Notes: a model not told the origin generated them from the letters alone. A stretch of DNA of 64,000 nt from Oxytricha trifallax (GCA_000711775.1 ARYC01000570.1:1-64000), one strand, 5' to 3'. Positions 14,101-26,230 are shown, counted from the stretch's first letter. Made by a program: numbers and translations.

Positions 14101-17100
14101 ATTGTCTACGATGAAGCTCATCTTTCACTTCAGTAAGTTCTTTTAACTTAGTAAAATACTACTCTTCCAGAAATTATTTATTCATAGATTTGTAGTTTAA
14201 TTGACTGTTACTCTGAGTCTGTTCATTCCTTGTTATATTCTACTACTTTTTGAAGTTTGAATTATGAGAGAAAGACTGATTCTGTTTATTATTAGCTGGG
14301 GATAAAAGTGGTTTCTCTTAGTAGTGAGGTTTCTTAAAATAAATTATTAAGAAACATTATAATTTACATTAGGAGAAATGAGAGCCTGAGAGGACTATTA
14401 TTAATCAAATGCTCTGAACATATAGTCCACTACTTTATCTAGGAAATATTTGTAATCAAAGAGAGTCTCAATCATTACAGAGTCATAAGACATTCTTGGA
14501 GGAACAGATACTTCATTTTACTCTAAGAAATCAAAAATATAAAAACAAAATCCTTACTTTTAGTTGCTCTTGTCCTGAATTCATTGTTAAAGATTGACTT
14601 AATGTGAATATTCTATCTTAAAATTGGGAAAGTCTTAAATAGCTCCATTAGTTTATCAAAAGAGACATATGGCCAGTTGATTTGTTTCAATAATTCAAGA
14701 ATCTCCTTCTCTTCAAATACTTTCTAACTTGAATTCAACCTAACACCCTTAGACTAAATATGATAATCTTGAGCTTTAAGCCAGAGAATTAATGCATCAA
14801 CCACTTCATCTTCATTTTTTACATTTAACTTACGATGCATTAATATCAGTTAGAATTCCTTGGAAGAAATTAAGGGAAGTTTCATATCCCTATTTAGCAT
14901 GCCAAAATGCAAACTGATATAAGTTAATATTGCAGAAACTGTGTGTTTTATTTGAAAGTATACCTCAACATTGACGTTTATGTTTTGGAGCTAATTTTAA
15001 TCTAATAATCCTATTGAGACATTTCGAAGTGAGGCTTAAGATTTTGATAGAGATAAAATCATGTTTTGAACATTGATTAACTTGCTTGATTGACTCAAAA
15101 GAGTGGGTTCTGTATCAATTCTTACCCAATTTAGCAAAGAAAGTAGAGAGTATTTGCTATAGACATTCTTCATGCTATTTTTCACTCTATCATAGCTATC
15201 ATAATCGTTGTCAAACAATGATTGAAACTTGATTCCAATCATAAATTCTTTGTCATTCATCTTTTAAATAAAGAGAACCCAAGAAGTACCATCAACAGGA
15301 AATGGATCGCTTTCCTTGTAAAAGTTCTGTTTCATATTTAAATTTGATAGTTTCCAAGTAAGCAAAGGTTTTATCTGGCTGTTTTAACTTGCTGTTAAAA
15401 GTGGATCGCTCATTGCACTTTTTTACTAAACTAATCTCTCATATGTTTATATAATCCTTGTCTTTTCTAAATCTAGTAGGTCAAAGGGACTTCCTACTTT
15501 CTTCATTTTCATCATAAATTTCACTAGGTCATTATCTTCAGTTCTGCACTGAATTTTAAGAGCTCTCTCTATGATTTCTTCAACAACTGAATCTGGTAAG
15601 TTTAGCAATTCTTTCTCTTTACATTTTATGATGAAATCAATATTTTATGCTGAAATGTCAAGACATTCATAATTGTTATTATAAAAATAAATTATATGGA
15701 TAAATGTCTTAAAAATATAGATAAAAAAGAATTATATTAGAAGTGTCTGGAAATTTCAATTATTATTACATAGTGTATATTTATGCTAATAAATTTTTAT
15801 TATTATATAGGAGAGTTAATAGTATGTTAGACAAAGACTTTGGAAATGTACGAAAGAAAATTAATTGTAAATTATATTGTACTAGAGGAGATATTAATTA
15901 AGTTTTATGAAGAATCATTAAACTATCCAAACATACAAGTTTTTATTAAATCTACAAAATTTTATTTAAATATTTATTTAACTAAAACTTTTATGAAAAT
16001 TTTTATGATTAATTGAAGAATTCATACCAAATATCTTCAGCCCATATATATTGCTAAAACTGCTCTTCAAACTATTAACTCTACCCAAGCATTAACTCGC
16101 TCTTATCTTATTGAAACTTAGCTTATTGCTCTTAGCAAGAGGATAACTTTTAGAATGCATCCTCCAAAAATGTAAGAACATTTTGATTTGTAAGCCTTGG
16201 TACTATGAAGTTATCGATACAGAGTCTTTGAAGTTAATGTATCTGAAAGAAATCAGCGAGCCACAGCACATTTTAGATAGTCTACAGATCAATATCAGAG
16301 CTTATATCTCCAACATTTACGAAATCAAGCACGATTCTGAATGCATTGGCAGTTGCCCATAGAGGCAGTAAAATCCTAATCTGTTAATCATTAACTGTAC
16401 TAAGTAGGTCTCTGAAGTACTATGAATGAATGATAAAACCGTTTTTATACGTTAAAAATTCAACATCTTCCACTACAAAGCACAGCTCATATTCGTTGTC
16501 AGAATCCTCAGACTCGTCGTTTATTTTTTGAATTTCTTAATCCTCACTGCCTCCATTTCTAGTAGAGAAGTATTACTTTCCCTCTTGCATTTGATGATTT
16601 ATTTTTTGTTACTACTGCTGTTATACCAAGTAATTTTGGTCCATCTATCTTGTTGATTGTCTATAGCTATCTCTGTAGTACTGCCTGTTGCTAGGGTCAA
16701 ACTCCCTAAAAGACTAAGAGTCTTGCATTCTATATAGACTGCTCTGATTCTCTGGTTGAAATTGTATAATCTAAGAACTTAAATCATGTTCTGCATCTAC
16801 GATCTAACTTGGTGTGTCGCTCACTCCAAAATTTTCTTTTTAGTATTATATGAATACATTTGATTTGGGAAAATAAATTATAATTAATAAATCAACAATT
16901 TTAATTCGTGGAAGTTAACTTTCTGGAAACCTAGACAATATGGTACTTGTTCGATAGAGAATTCAAATTTAGCTGGACTTTACTATTGGCGGTACTCCTC
17001 TATCGCATTCCCAGAGCAAGTTAACACGACTTTAATTAAAGAATAAAAATCAACTAAACAAATTACCAATAATTAAAGTTCGTTTATCTCGCTCTGTGGA

Positions 17101-17758
17101 TGCGATAGAGGAGTACCGCCAATAGTAAAGTCCAACTAATTTTGAATTCTCTATCGAACAAGTACCATATTGTCTAGGTTTCCAGAAAGTTAACTGCCAC
17201 AAATTTTAATTTTGATTAATTTAATTATAATTCATTTTCCCAAATCAAATGTATTCCTATAATAATGAATTTGTTGCTAGAATTATTGTTAATTATTCTG
17301 TATTGGCATATTGCTTTAGCCTTGCTTGTATTAGAAAATCATGTTTTAATGTGGGTTTTATGAGGGATATTAATTTTATATTTGAGGTTGATTGCTTGTT
17401 TAGTGAATGTTTTAACTTATGCTGGCTTATCTGTTTTAACTCTACTATTGCAGAGTATATTTGGTAGTGTGAAATATGCAATTATAATTTCACATATACG
17501 ATTCTTACAATATTGATAATTGCTCTCTATCATCTTTTCGTCAATATCAACTTCAATCTAATCATCGTTAAACAGAGCTTCATTATATTACTGTTAGTTT
17601 TTCTAATTTATAGCTGTGCTGTTATTCTGTTTTTATTACTGTTGTACACTCTACTAGGAGAAAGTTTCCTTATTTATTTTATTATAAGGGATCCCTCCCT
17701 AATTTTACATGTTTTATTGATTTATATTGGCTTGAAATTTCAGTTAAGTTCTATCCAT
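8148..17758 (-). CDS. Long BTB-BACK protein with Gln/Asn-rich tail, many MDSs
   Basis: Starts at ATG 17758 (MDRTQLKFQANINQQ). Three joins were checked by frame: an IES with pointer AATAT (17457-17461/17510-17514), a MITE-IES with pointer TA, and an IES with pointer TATGAAT (15665-15671/16020-16026). A BTB/PO​Z-like fold is seen near 16530-16170 (FIIHSQYFRDLLS, VLWLADFFQIHQLQRLC). A BACK-like region is at about 14890-14600 (NEDEVVDALILWLKAQ, NWPYVSFDKLMELF). The rest (14.4-8.15 kb) is rich in Gln and Asn, with one Cys-rich patch (GGCCGIFCCGYCCSK) near 9830-9770. It ends at TGA 8148-8150. Further IESs lie near 12.39, 11.29-11.77, 10.73-10.96, 10.01-10.32 and 9.41-9.45 kb. BTB-BACK proteins often act as adaptors for Cullin-3 ligases (family knowledge). 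I saw no TGA-plus-start break inside, so I treat it as one gene of roughly 2,500 codons; two adjacent genes (split near 14.35 kb) remain possible. Confidence 0.7.
15672..16026. other. IES with pointer TATGAAT (minus strand)
   Basis: 355-bp AT-rich insert. Joining the two TATGAAT copies gives ...EDIWYECLDISAQN... in frame between the BTB half and the BACK half of the gene. Confidence 0.75.
16846..17264. mobile_element. Palindromic MITE acting as an IES, copy 2
   Basis: 417-bp palindrome (ends TTATA[T/G]GAATACATTTGATTTGGG) with TA at 16844-16845 and 17263-17264. Removing the element and one TA fuses the flanking minus-strand codons in frame as QQIHYQKENFGVSDTP, upstream of the BTB domain. The element is therefore itself the IES, with a 2-bp TA pointer. 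Arms share AATTCAAA[T/A]TTAGCTGGAC and the TAAAGTCCA segment with the other copies. Confidence 0.85.
17462..17514. other. Short IES with pointer AATAT (minus strand)
   Basis: 53-bp insert near the 5' end of the BTB gene. Removing it joins ESNYQY to TLQQQSQNRQ in frame. Its length (3n+2) accounts exactly for the frame difference between the start codon and the downstream Gln-rich frame. Confidence 0.7.
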
Positions 17759-17949
17759 TTCTACCTCTTAAATTTTATATTTCAAATTATAAATTCCTAA
17801 ATTATCATTGTAATTTTATCTATTGTTGCTCTTAGTATTGTTATTGATTAATTTTACTACTAGATAAGCAAATCACTTAATTTAATATATATATTATTAG
17901 ATGGTAAATATGTTCGATTATTTTAACCCATTAATTAATATGAAAAGTC

Positions 17950-18135
17950 TGTTATATAAGGAGTGGTGGTTACTGCAAACTTGATCCTTCCTTGTTAAGG
18001 TTTTATGTAATCTGATGATGGGAAGCCCCACTCTTAATGAGTGAGAAGAAGTCGCCCAACCATACCTTGTTACGCTTAAAGGACTATCGCTCTGATTTTA
18101 ATACAAATACATAAAACTTAACAAGAAAGGCTGAA
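17950..18135 (+). ncRNA. Candidate box C/D-type small RNA
   Basis: Non-coding, relatively GC-rich island in an intergenic gap. A long terminal stem pairs 17986-18009 with 18108-18130. Inside it lie a C-box-like TGATGA (18013-18018) and a D-box-like CTGA (18092-18095), plus a small hairpin CACTC-TTAAT-GAGTG. The stretch ACCTTGTTACG (18064-18074) is complementary to the universal CGTAACAAGGT near the 3' end of SSU rRNA. TATATAAG lies just upstream, near 17953. The box layout fits a box C/D snoRNA; the rRNA match is not immediately next to a D box, so target and class are uncertain. Confidence 0.4.
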
Positions 18136-18439
18136 AATTGTATTCTATAGGAAAAATGGCTTTATATACAAGCCAAATTATTCTATTGACTCATAGAAAA
18201 ATGAAAAGTTGTGATTAGTTAATAATTTACAGTTATATATTTAAATACATGAGGGGAGTATATTAAATTGTATATTTTGAATTTTTTTAGGATTTTTTTA
18301 ACCCAGCTAATTTATCAAACAAATTTTATTAGAATTAACATCTCAACTATATATTATTTATAAAATCTTAACTTATTCATAATAAACACACATTAAGTGA
18401 TTAATTACTCTCTCATTTAAAATGTTAATAATCTTATTC

Positions 18440-21400
18440 TCAAATTTAGCTCTGCATTGTATCATTTTTCCGTTTTTGCCTTCTAATAAGTTCATAGTAT
18501 AGTTCACTTTGCGATTTAATATCATTTTGACAGCACATTATTCTGCAATTAGACAAGAAATTAATGTTTTTAGTATTTGATTTTGACGTTCTATTAGTAA
18601 TATTAGTCGTATTTACTCTACTATTGTTCGATTTTTATAGTTTATTTGGAGTTTCTGTATTTTGTTTAAAGCCATCTACGACTTTCAAGTTTATGCTGTG
18701 CTTCGCTTGAGTATTTTCAATATCTTCTTTGAATAGCAATTCATTATTATCCTCAATGATATTACTATCTTCCAGTTGGCTCTCACTGTTATGCAGACTA
18801 TTATCATTATCAGTCTCGACTCTTAAATGTTTATTACGGTTGTTTTAAGTCAACTCTCCAGAGCTCTTCGCATTGTTTGAACTAACATTGTTTTAGGATT
18901 TACTGAATTTCAAAGTTTCATAAACATTACTGTTCTTTACAGCTTCGATTTCGTCACTGTCCTCAGTCATACGATTTAACTAGTCGGCTTCCTCGTCATG
19001 ATTTTGGAGTATCAAGTCATCTACATTATTAGACAAAGTATTACCGTCTGTCACACCATTTTACCCGACTGGTCCAACGGTTTATGTGGTGGATTAATTA
19101 GCTGTGCTTTATTTATGTGCTCCCTTGCTGAATCTCTCATATGTTGTTGTGTTCTGGCAAATATTTTGGAATTAAAGAAAAACTAAGGAGCCGAGAGGGA
19201 GAAGAAAAATCAAACATAGTAGCCCAAGAAATCCCATTAGAAATTAAGTTTATTATATTTATTTAATAATCGCTTTTAACGATGAAGGAAATTTAAACCC
19301 TAATAAATTAAGCGACTCCAACAAAATACAGTTGCTTAGGAAATATCCCAAAGAAATTCAAATTTATATCATCACCAACTCCAAACTTAAAAATAATTTG
19401 GTCTACACTTAGGCAAATAGTGAAGATCATATAGAGCAACAGAGTTATAATGAACATCATAAACATCTAGTGATTCTTGATTCCAACGCAGTTATCTATC
19501 CAATCGCAATGATGATCAAATCTCTCAATGCATCTCTAACAGCTGTAGCAGTGCCTTGATCTCTTGGTCATGATTATTCTGCATTCTGGACATATTTGCT
19601 TGAAGTCAACATCCTCAATAATTTTCTAAAAACATGAATTAGAAGTAAATAGAGTCTTACATCATAGGAAATAGTAGAAATTTGAACTCCTTGCACAGAT
19701 TTAGCTGACTACAGATCTTACTATATGAAGCCAGGATCACTTCTCCATAAATATATTAAAGAGCAAATAAGTAAAAAGTTGAAGCTTCCTTATATTCCTT
19801 AAATTAGAATTTCAGTGATGTCCTTTCCATCAAATACTAAAAGTTTATGTTTTAAATATATATGCAATGATTACTTTCTATTACTGGATTTATGTAAAAT
19901 AGTATCATGAACAATTGAAGTATCAATCCACAAATTAATAGCACAAAAAATGTCCGTTACCTGACAATCTTCAAACTCCTATTTACTCTTCTACATCTTT
20001 TAAAGCAAGGAAATAGTCCATTAGATTTAAATGCAACATCATTTATAAGAGTTATGCATTAATCTCTAAGTTCCTCGTCTTCTATATGTTCAACATAGTC
20101 TGTGGGCGTCATCTTATTTTCATCCAATGTATCGATAAAAGCTCCATATATAAGCAGTTTATGAATTGTCCTAATCTCTCTAGTCTCATCAATGTACTTG
20201 ATAGTCATATGCAAGGGTGAGAGAAGGTCTCCTTATTGTTAAATATTTGGATTTGCTTTTTATGCCAAAAGATATCTGACTGCTTGATAAGAACCAGAGA
20301 CACAAGCCCAATGTAGTGGCGTGCATCCATTTGCATCATATTCCTCAAGACTGAAGTTGTGATTCTAGCTAAGGTAATGCAATACTTTAGGTTGGTTTCC
20401 TTGAGAAGCGAAATGCATGCAATTTATACCTTAATTATTAGCAAGCTACAAATCTCCTCCAAACCTCTAAAGCAATTAAATGATTTTTATATTTCCATTA
20501 AAAGCTGCAAAATGAATAGCTCCAAATTACTCTTCCGTTCCCAATGTCATCTGATTTATCCATTTCTCTACAACAATTTTTGCTTTTGTTGACAAATTAA
20601 TGTGTTTTTCAAGTAAACTATATTGATCTTTGTAGTTGGGTTCAATAAAAGAATCTTCATCCTCTCTTTGAACAGAGTCATTATCAATTTCTTTGGAAGA
20701 GTTAAGCAAGTGTGATATTAAGATTTAAGTATAGCTACTATTGTTGTTGCATGTTGCCACATGAAGAGCTGAGTAACCCGTGGTGTTATGTAGATTTACG
20801 AGAGTTTAATAGTTCACAGTATTGAGTAACTATTGTAGTTCCTCTTCATTCATTATACTTAAAATTTAAAAGGCTTGTATATGTTTTGATAAGAAGATTG
20901 TTTGGATCTTAAAGTAAAGCAAAAAGCTTGATTTCATCTTAATTAAGTTAAGTCTCATCAACTTCATATCCATAATGAGACATGAGCTGCTTTCCATAAT
21001 TAGAGTTTAATCTATTGCCTTTAGTAGTCAAAGGACTTTAATCTTCATCCCCTTCTGCAAATTTTGCTTCGGTTCTTGGTTTTGAAACTCTATTATCAAC
21101 TCGTATTTCCTTTGTGTTCCTATTATTAAGCTAATTTGACATTCTTAACTTCTTCGAGTACTAGGGTGGGGATGTAAAATTAAATTACGATACAGCTCCT
21201 GATTCTTATTAGCTCATTTTAAACAGAGATTAAACCATCATAGTATCTTTATCTAAAAGGGGTTACTAGAGCTATTACTATGTTGCTTGGTTATCGCAAG
21301 TTAACTTATTTTGCAAGTCACTAATGTTACCAGACTAATACCATTTTTGTTGCAGTTTTTGTATCTGTGAAATAGAGGGATATTAGATTATTCCTGTATT

Positions 21401-22303
21401 ATTGTTGTTGCTTGGATGATTAGGGTTTTAAGTTACTGAAGTTGTTTATTGAAGATATGCTCTTTCTAATAGAGCGCTTACAGATGATTATAAAGCTTTC
21501 ATGCTAAGCTTAATTTAACCAGGGGTGCTTGGGCAATAATCTCCTTCTCTAGTTTGACTTAATACTGTGGAATGATGATTGAAAGAGTTGACATATTTAG
21601 TGTTTTAATTCAGATTTTTGTTCTTTGTTGAGTCAATGTTTCGTGTCTTGTAATCACTTGACAAATAATTCATCATACCTCCACTGCTCACATAGGGGTG
21701 ATCAAAATCTTAGTTATAAGAATTTTGAAAACCGTCTCCTCCTTTCTTACTAAACTTGCTGACATTTTTACCTCTTACTTGTTAATTAGAAGCTGAAAGT
21801 GGACCTCTGAATAGATTATTGTTTCTCTTATTACTTTTTATATTTTTATCCTTTTTAAAAGAGAAAACTCTGCTTATAATTGATTTTCCTCCCATAAATT
21901 TTCGCTGCGAAAATTCACTCTTCTTCATTTGAAAAGTTCCAGAATCACTGCTAAAATCTGCGCTTTACTTATGATTTTATGAATTCTAATAGTCTGCCGC
22001 CTGTTTTTTCTGGTTACTTTAATTCAGGTTATAATAAGAATTAGTGTTCGGTGACGAGGGCGGGCTATAGATTAGATGCTAGAGCTACGGGTGCTGTAAG
22101 CTGTTCTATAATTATGGATCATATTTAGTTGTCGCTGTAGTAATTTTTAAGTTTCTTATTTTATCCTTGGAGGGTGGAGTAGTTATTAAATCATCTCTTA
22201 ATATCTTTGAACTGGAATTTATCTAAATTTTTATATCGCTATAATCATCAGAGAGACCCTTTGATCGTCCATTTTTCAAGGGTGCTAAAAGTTCCTCACT
22301 CAT
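18440..22303 (-). CDS. Ankyrin-repeat DHHC palmitoyltransferase
   Basis: Starts at ATG 22303 (MSEELLAPLKNGRSKGLSDD) and ends at TGA 18440-18442 (...NDTMQSQI). The order is: a Ser/Asn/Gln-rich N-terminal region (22.3-21.2 kb); ankyrin repeats (about 20.87-20.05 kb, e.g. NTTGYSALHVAT, FGAIHFAAFNGNI, NGCTPLHWACVSGSY); hydrophobic segments; then a DHHC cysteine-rich domain near 19620-19450 with CPEC, RSRHCYSCQRC and RFDHHCDWIDNCVGIKNH. After it come membrane segments and the TTxE-like motif TTTYE near 19140. The C-terminal tail is acidic and Asn/Ser-rich. Family role: S-palmitoylation of proteins at Golgi or other membranes, as for HIP14/Akr1-type enzymes. The usual Pro after DHHC is Asp here. 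IESs interrupt it at about 19.23-19.30, 19.62-19.67 and 19.84-19.95 kb among others. Confidence 0.85.
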
Positions 22304-22533
22304 ATTTACTAAATTAAATTCCTCACAAAAATTTACATAATAACTATACTTTGGGAAACTAAAAAAATTGATTTTACTTTAGAATGCTGAATATCACTTT
22401 GAGTAATTAAGATATAATTGACGAATAAATTATAATATAATAGGGGTAAAATTAAAACAAGATAAATTAGACTAAAATTTTGAAAATTTATGGGCTTAAA
22501 TATAAATTAAATAATTTCTATAACTATCTTGAA
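22304..22533. promoter_or_regulatory. Shared upstream region of two divergent genes
   Basis: 230 bp between the start of the palmitoyltransferase (-) and the EF-hand gene (+). AT-rich, no motif identified. In the macronucleus these genes may lie on separate nanochromosomes, so this stretch may hold two subtelomeric ends. Confidence 0.4.
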
Positions 22534-23117
22534 ATGTCAGACGAAGATTTGAATAACGCCGGTTCAGGAAATGAGGACAATGATCAAGAAGAGGGACTTA
22601 CCAAGGAGGAGGAAGCTAAGTGTTGGGAAGCTTTCTCTGCCTTTGACAAAGATTCAAGTGGTAAGATTATGAAAATTTAATGAGCTTATAATCGCTTCTT
22701 AATATCGAGTAGCTTTAAATAAATAAAACAAGTGGTTATATTGATGCTAACGAATTGCGCATAGTCTTGGAAATGATGGGTCAAAAGACGACTGAAGAAG
22801 AAATATTTAGAATGATCGCAGAGGCAGATGCAGAAAATACAGGCCGCATCACCTATGCACAATTCAAGCGTGTGATTGCAGAGCAGAAGAAAAATCAGAG
22901 TTTGACCAATGAGGAGGACACCCTCGATGCCTTCGTTGCCATGGGAGGTCAGCCCAACGGAGAGGGCTACATTGATGCAGAAAAACTCATTCGTATTATC
23001 AAGAACGAATTTGAGATGACTATCGATATTGAGAAACTTATCAATGATATTGACGAGGATGGCTCAGGGAAGATCGAGTATGATGAATTCAGAAATTTAC
23101 TATCTTCTTCTGATTGA
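22534..23117 (+). CDS. EF-hand calcium-binding protein (calmodulin/dynein light chain-like)
   Basis: Two MDSs (22534-22662 and 22737-23117) are joined by the pointer CAAGTGGT; 129 + 381 = 510 nt, 169 residues. The join completes the first EF-hand loop, DKDSSGYIDANE, which is broken in the germline. Loops 2 (DAENTGRITYAQ) and 3 (NGEGYIDAEK) are degenerate; loop 4 (DEDGSGKIEYDE) is canonical. The N-terminus is acidic. The second half (LDAFVAMGG, IIKNEFEMTIDIEKL) resembles axonemal outer-arm dynein LC4-type and calmodulin-like proteins, from memory of the family. A centrin is the main alternative. A longer start at 22480 exists but lies in AT-rich sequence, so ATG 22534 (MSDEDLNNAGSG) is preferred. 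Confidence 0.9.
22663..22736. other. IES with pointer CAAGTGGT
   Basis: 74-bp AT-rich insert flanked by CAAGTGGT at 22655-22662 and 22729-22736. Its removal restores a textbook EF-hand loop, which makes it the clearest proof in the window that this is unrearranged germline DNA. Confidence 0.95.
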
Positions 23118-24470
23118 AAAGCTAGCATTATACTATAGTTAAAACTAATAATTTTTATAATTAAAACATTTTATACATTTTAATATTTTACTTACTAATT
23201 TATTACAAATATGCATTTGTAAACGTCTTTAAATAACATAAATTTTTTGAAAATACAATACTTTGTATTAAATTAAAAAAATTAAATTTGATTCACAGAT
23301 CATTTTGAAACTAAACATACACTGGTTTTAGAATTAATTTACAAGAAGTAGTATTAATTTCTAAGTCTATTAAATCCTTAAAATTTAATCAGCATTTCAT
23401 CAAGAATTAAACGCTAAATTAAAAAGTTTTTTATCATTTAAAAGTTAGAGAAATCTAGTTACCAATTATTCAGCTTTATAATTTAATAGAATACTCTTAA
23501 ATACTGACAATTTTTACAATCAAAGTTCTATAACGAGAAGGAATTAAAATCAATTTATTTAATCGTTCTAAAGCAGCATAAAATTAAATTAGTTGAGCAT
23601 AGCAAACTACATCTTAATAAGTCTATTTTTTTATTTGCCATAACTTATTGAATATAATCTGAAACATTTAAATTGCTTTAATTATATAATTTAAACTGCA
23701 CAAATTCTATGATTGTTCTACATTAAAAAATATTGATAATCTAAAAATTGGTAAATTATATTATCAAAAACACCAATAATTATTACTTTTTTGAGTGTGC
23801 ATACTGACAATAAATTTAAACTTATATAATAAAATAATCTAAAAAATCACAAAAAAAAGACAGGTGTGTCAATCTTAAATGGCTCTCTATAATCACAAAA
23901 GTAAAAATTACATTTTAGAAAAGAATCTCAAAAGTGATGTAATAAATTTAAAGTTGCATAATTCTATTGATAAATTGGTGTTAAGTCAAATTTAGCAAGC
24001 TTTTATTTGTCTGATTTTTCTCTTAGCTTTTTTTAATTTTAATAATAAGTTATATATAAAAAAGGATTATAAATAACTTATAATTTAAATAAAAACTTGT
24101 ATAATGAAGAAAATTTAAAATCATCAATAGTAATTATATTTTTAAGTAAAAACACTTGCCTCTTTTAAATAACTTTTACATATTTCTAAATTATTAAATT
24201 TGTCATTTCATTTTTTATCTAATGCCTTCATTTTTTGAATTTATCATGCTAAAACTAAAATTTTAATTTAAATAAAACATCATGGGAAAACCATTATGAA
24301 AATATAAATAATTGTGTTAAATTAATATATATTTTGAAGTGAATTTTAAGAAGTAATTTTAAATAAATCAGGGTAATTATTTATAAAAATGCTAGCGGAT
24401 TTTATCAAACATATCACTCTGTGTTGCTCTTTACTTAGTACTTCAATGAACTATGACTTCAAGATGATGA
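23118..24470. other. AT-rich spacer, nothing recognised
   Basis: About 1.35 kb of very AT-rich sequence downstream of the EF-hand gene. No coding island, repeat or RNA gene was recognised. Confidence 0.55.
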
Positions 24471-24479
24471 ATCTTAAAT

Positions 24480-24870
24480 TGATATTTGTTTAAGACCATG
24501 CACTCAATTTAGGTTATGAGGGATTCGATTCAGAGAGTTCTTGGGATAACACATATGGGATTTGAGGAAATCTGTCTTGCCACAGTAGAAATCCTTTGAA
24601 GAATTCCTATAGACAATAGTGAATTTCCAGTGTAATGCTTCTGAAAATATATCCGATCCTGGCCTTAAACCGAAATCCATTCATATTTAAACTTGAAATA
24701 GTGGCTGCTTCTTGCTTTTACTCAAAAATTGTCTTAAAATGAAACTCATTTTGAGGTACTAGATCATCAAGATTTTCTTACTGTTAATAAAATAATTTAT
24801 GCGGTAATAGTATAAAAACAATACCTTAACATCCTTTTTATTTGTGGTGGTTTCTTAGATGACAATTAAT
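24480..24870 (-). other. Possible coding island (MDS or gene remnant)
   Basis: Higher GC than its surroundings. On the minus strand one frame gives QENLDDLVPQNEFHFK in the upstream half and another gives PGSDIFSEALHWKFTI and GKTDFLKSHMCYPKN before a TGA in the downstream half. The change of frame near 24690 could mark an MDS border or decay. A shorter plus-strand frame starting at 24388 is an alternative. No domain recognised. Confidence 0.35.
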
Positions 24871-25390
24871 TTTTTTTCGTAATTTATTTATAATTTTTTC
24901 ATTTTCTTTTATTAAACTTCACCAAATTCTACATAATAGCATTTTTATTTCTCATTTATAGTATATTTTACTAAATAAAATTGATGAATGCAAATATAAT
25001 ATAATGTATTATCAGGAGTTGACTATTTATTGCAAATAAAATTTATAATTAAAACAAATAAATATTAAAACTATATAAAAGCATCCAACAAATAAAAATG
25101 AAAAAGAAGGTTAATAAAGGAGTAAACCTATAAGGCTATATTATATTTATTTATAAATGAAACGATGAATACTTATTTATAATTGTAATTTCAATATATA
25201 CTTCATAATAATCAGAAACCTTGTTTAAAAAATCATATTTGTTTATGTATAATATAGTGGATTTAATATTGATTAGCTGAGGCTAATATAATAATTAGTT
25301 TTTATTAATTTTAACATGGTATTTATTAATTTCTATTGAAATTATTTCCCTACAACAAATCTAGAAGATTAAAAGTATTGTTAGTAATTA

Positions 25391-25805
25391 TTGTAGGAAT
25401 ACATTTGAAATTGGAAAATTATATTAAAATTAATTTATTTTATTTTAAATTAGTGGCAGTTAAAGTTGTCCAATTTGAACGATCTTGGGCTCATTCGATA
25501 GAGAATTCAAAATTAGCTGGACTTTATTATTGGCGGTACTATTTTATCGCATCGAGGGAGCGAGATAACTTGACTTTAATTAAACCCCTCAAAATTCGAT
25601 AAATCATACCTTCACATTAAAGTTGAGTTATCTCGCTCCAGGGATGCGATAAAATAGTGCCGTCAATAATAAAGTCCAGCTAATTTTGAATTCTCTATCG
25701 AATGAGCTCAAAATCGTTTAAATTGGCCAACTTTAACTGCCAAGATTTTGATTTATAATTAATTTAATTTAAATTAATTTCCCAATTTCAAATGTATTCC
25801 TACAA
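25391..25805. mobile_element. Palindromic TA-flanked MITE, copy 3
   Basis: TTGTAGGAATACATTTG at the left end and the inverse at the right, flanked by TA (25389-25390 and 25806-25807). Nearly perfect foldback. It lies in non-coding DNA between the 24.5-kb island and the 311-residue gene. Confidence 0.87.
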
Positions 25806-26230
25806 TATTATTAAATTATCAATTATAAGTGGTTTGATAATATCATATTTTATTGATAAATATAGAAGTATACATTTGAAAATTACTTGTTAAATTAATA
25901 GATTATGATTTTTTTCAATATTTTCATTTGCTTGATGTAGTGTTATACATAATTTAATGATTAAATTTTATTTTTTAACTTATAGGGTTTGTAGAGATTC
26001 TCTAATACTTTTATCAATTTAAGTTTAATTATTTATCTACTTATTATTAAAGTTAATAAATACTTCGAGGGGCAATAAAAATACTAACTAAATTATTTAA
26101 TTTGATAATAAATTTTTATGAATTATTATACAAAGTAATATTCTTTGTTTTTAAACTTATAATTAAATAAATAAATAAAAATATTTTTAAGATAATACTG
26201 CATAACTAACCCTATATATTTAGTACTAAT

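Noticed and set aside
9040-14340. Standard-code plus-strand ORFs at 11001, 12432 and 13221
   Set aside because: Shadows of the minus-strand Gln/Asn-rich gene once TAA and TAG are read as Gln.
17513-17800. 95-codon plus-strand hydrophobic ORF
   Set aside because: Antisense shadow of the Gln-rich first MDS of the BTB gene; poly-Gln codons TAA/CAA read in reverse give Leu/Val-rich frames.
17980-18110. Fragment of SSU rRNA on the minus strand (GTAACAAGG, GAAGGATCA)
   Set aside because: Only two short matches in the wrong spacing; the match fits a guide-RNA complement better than an rRNA copy.
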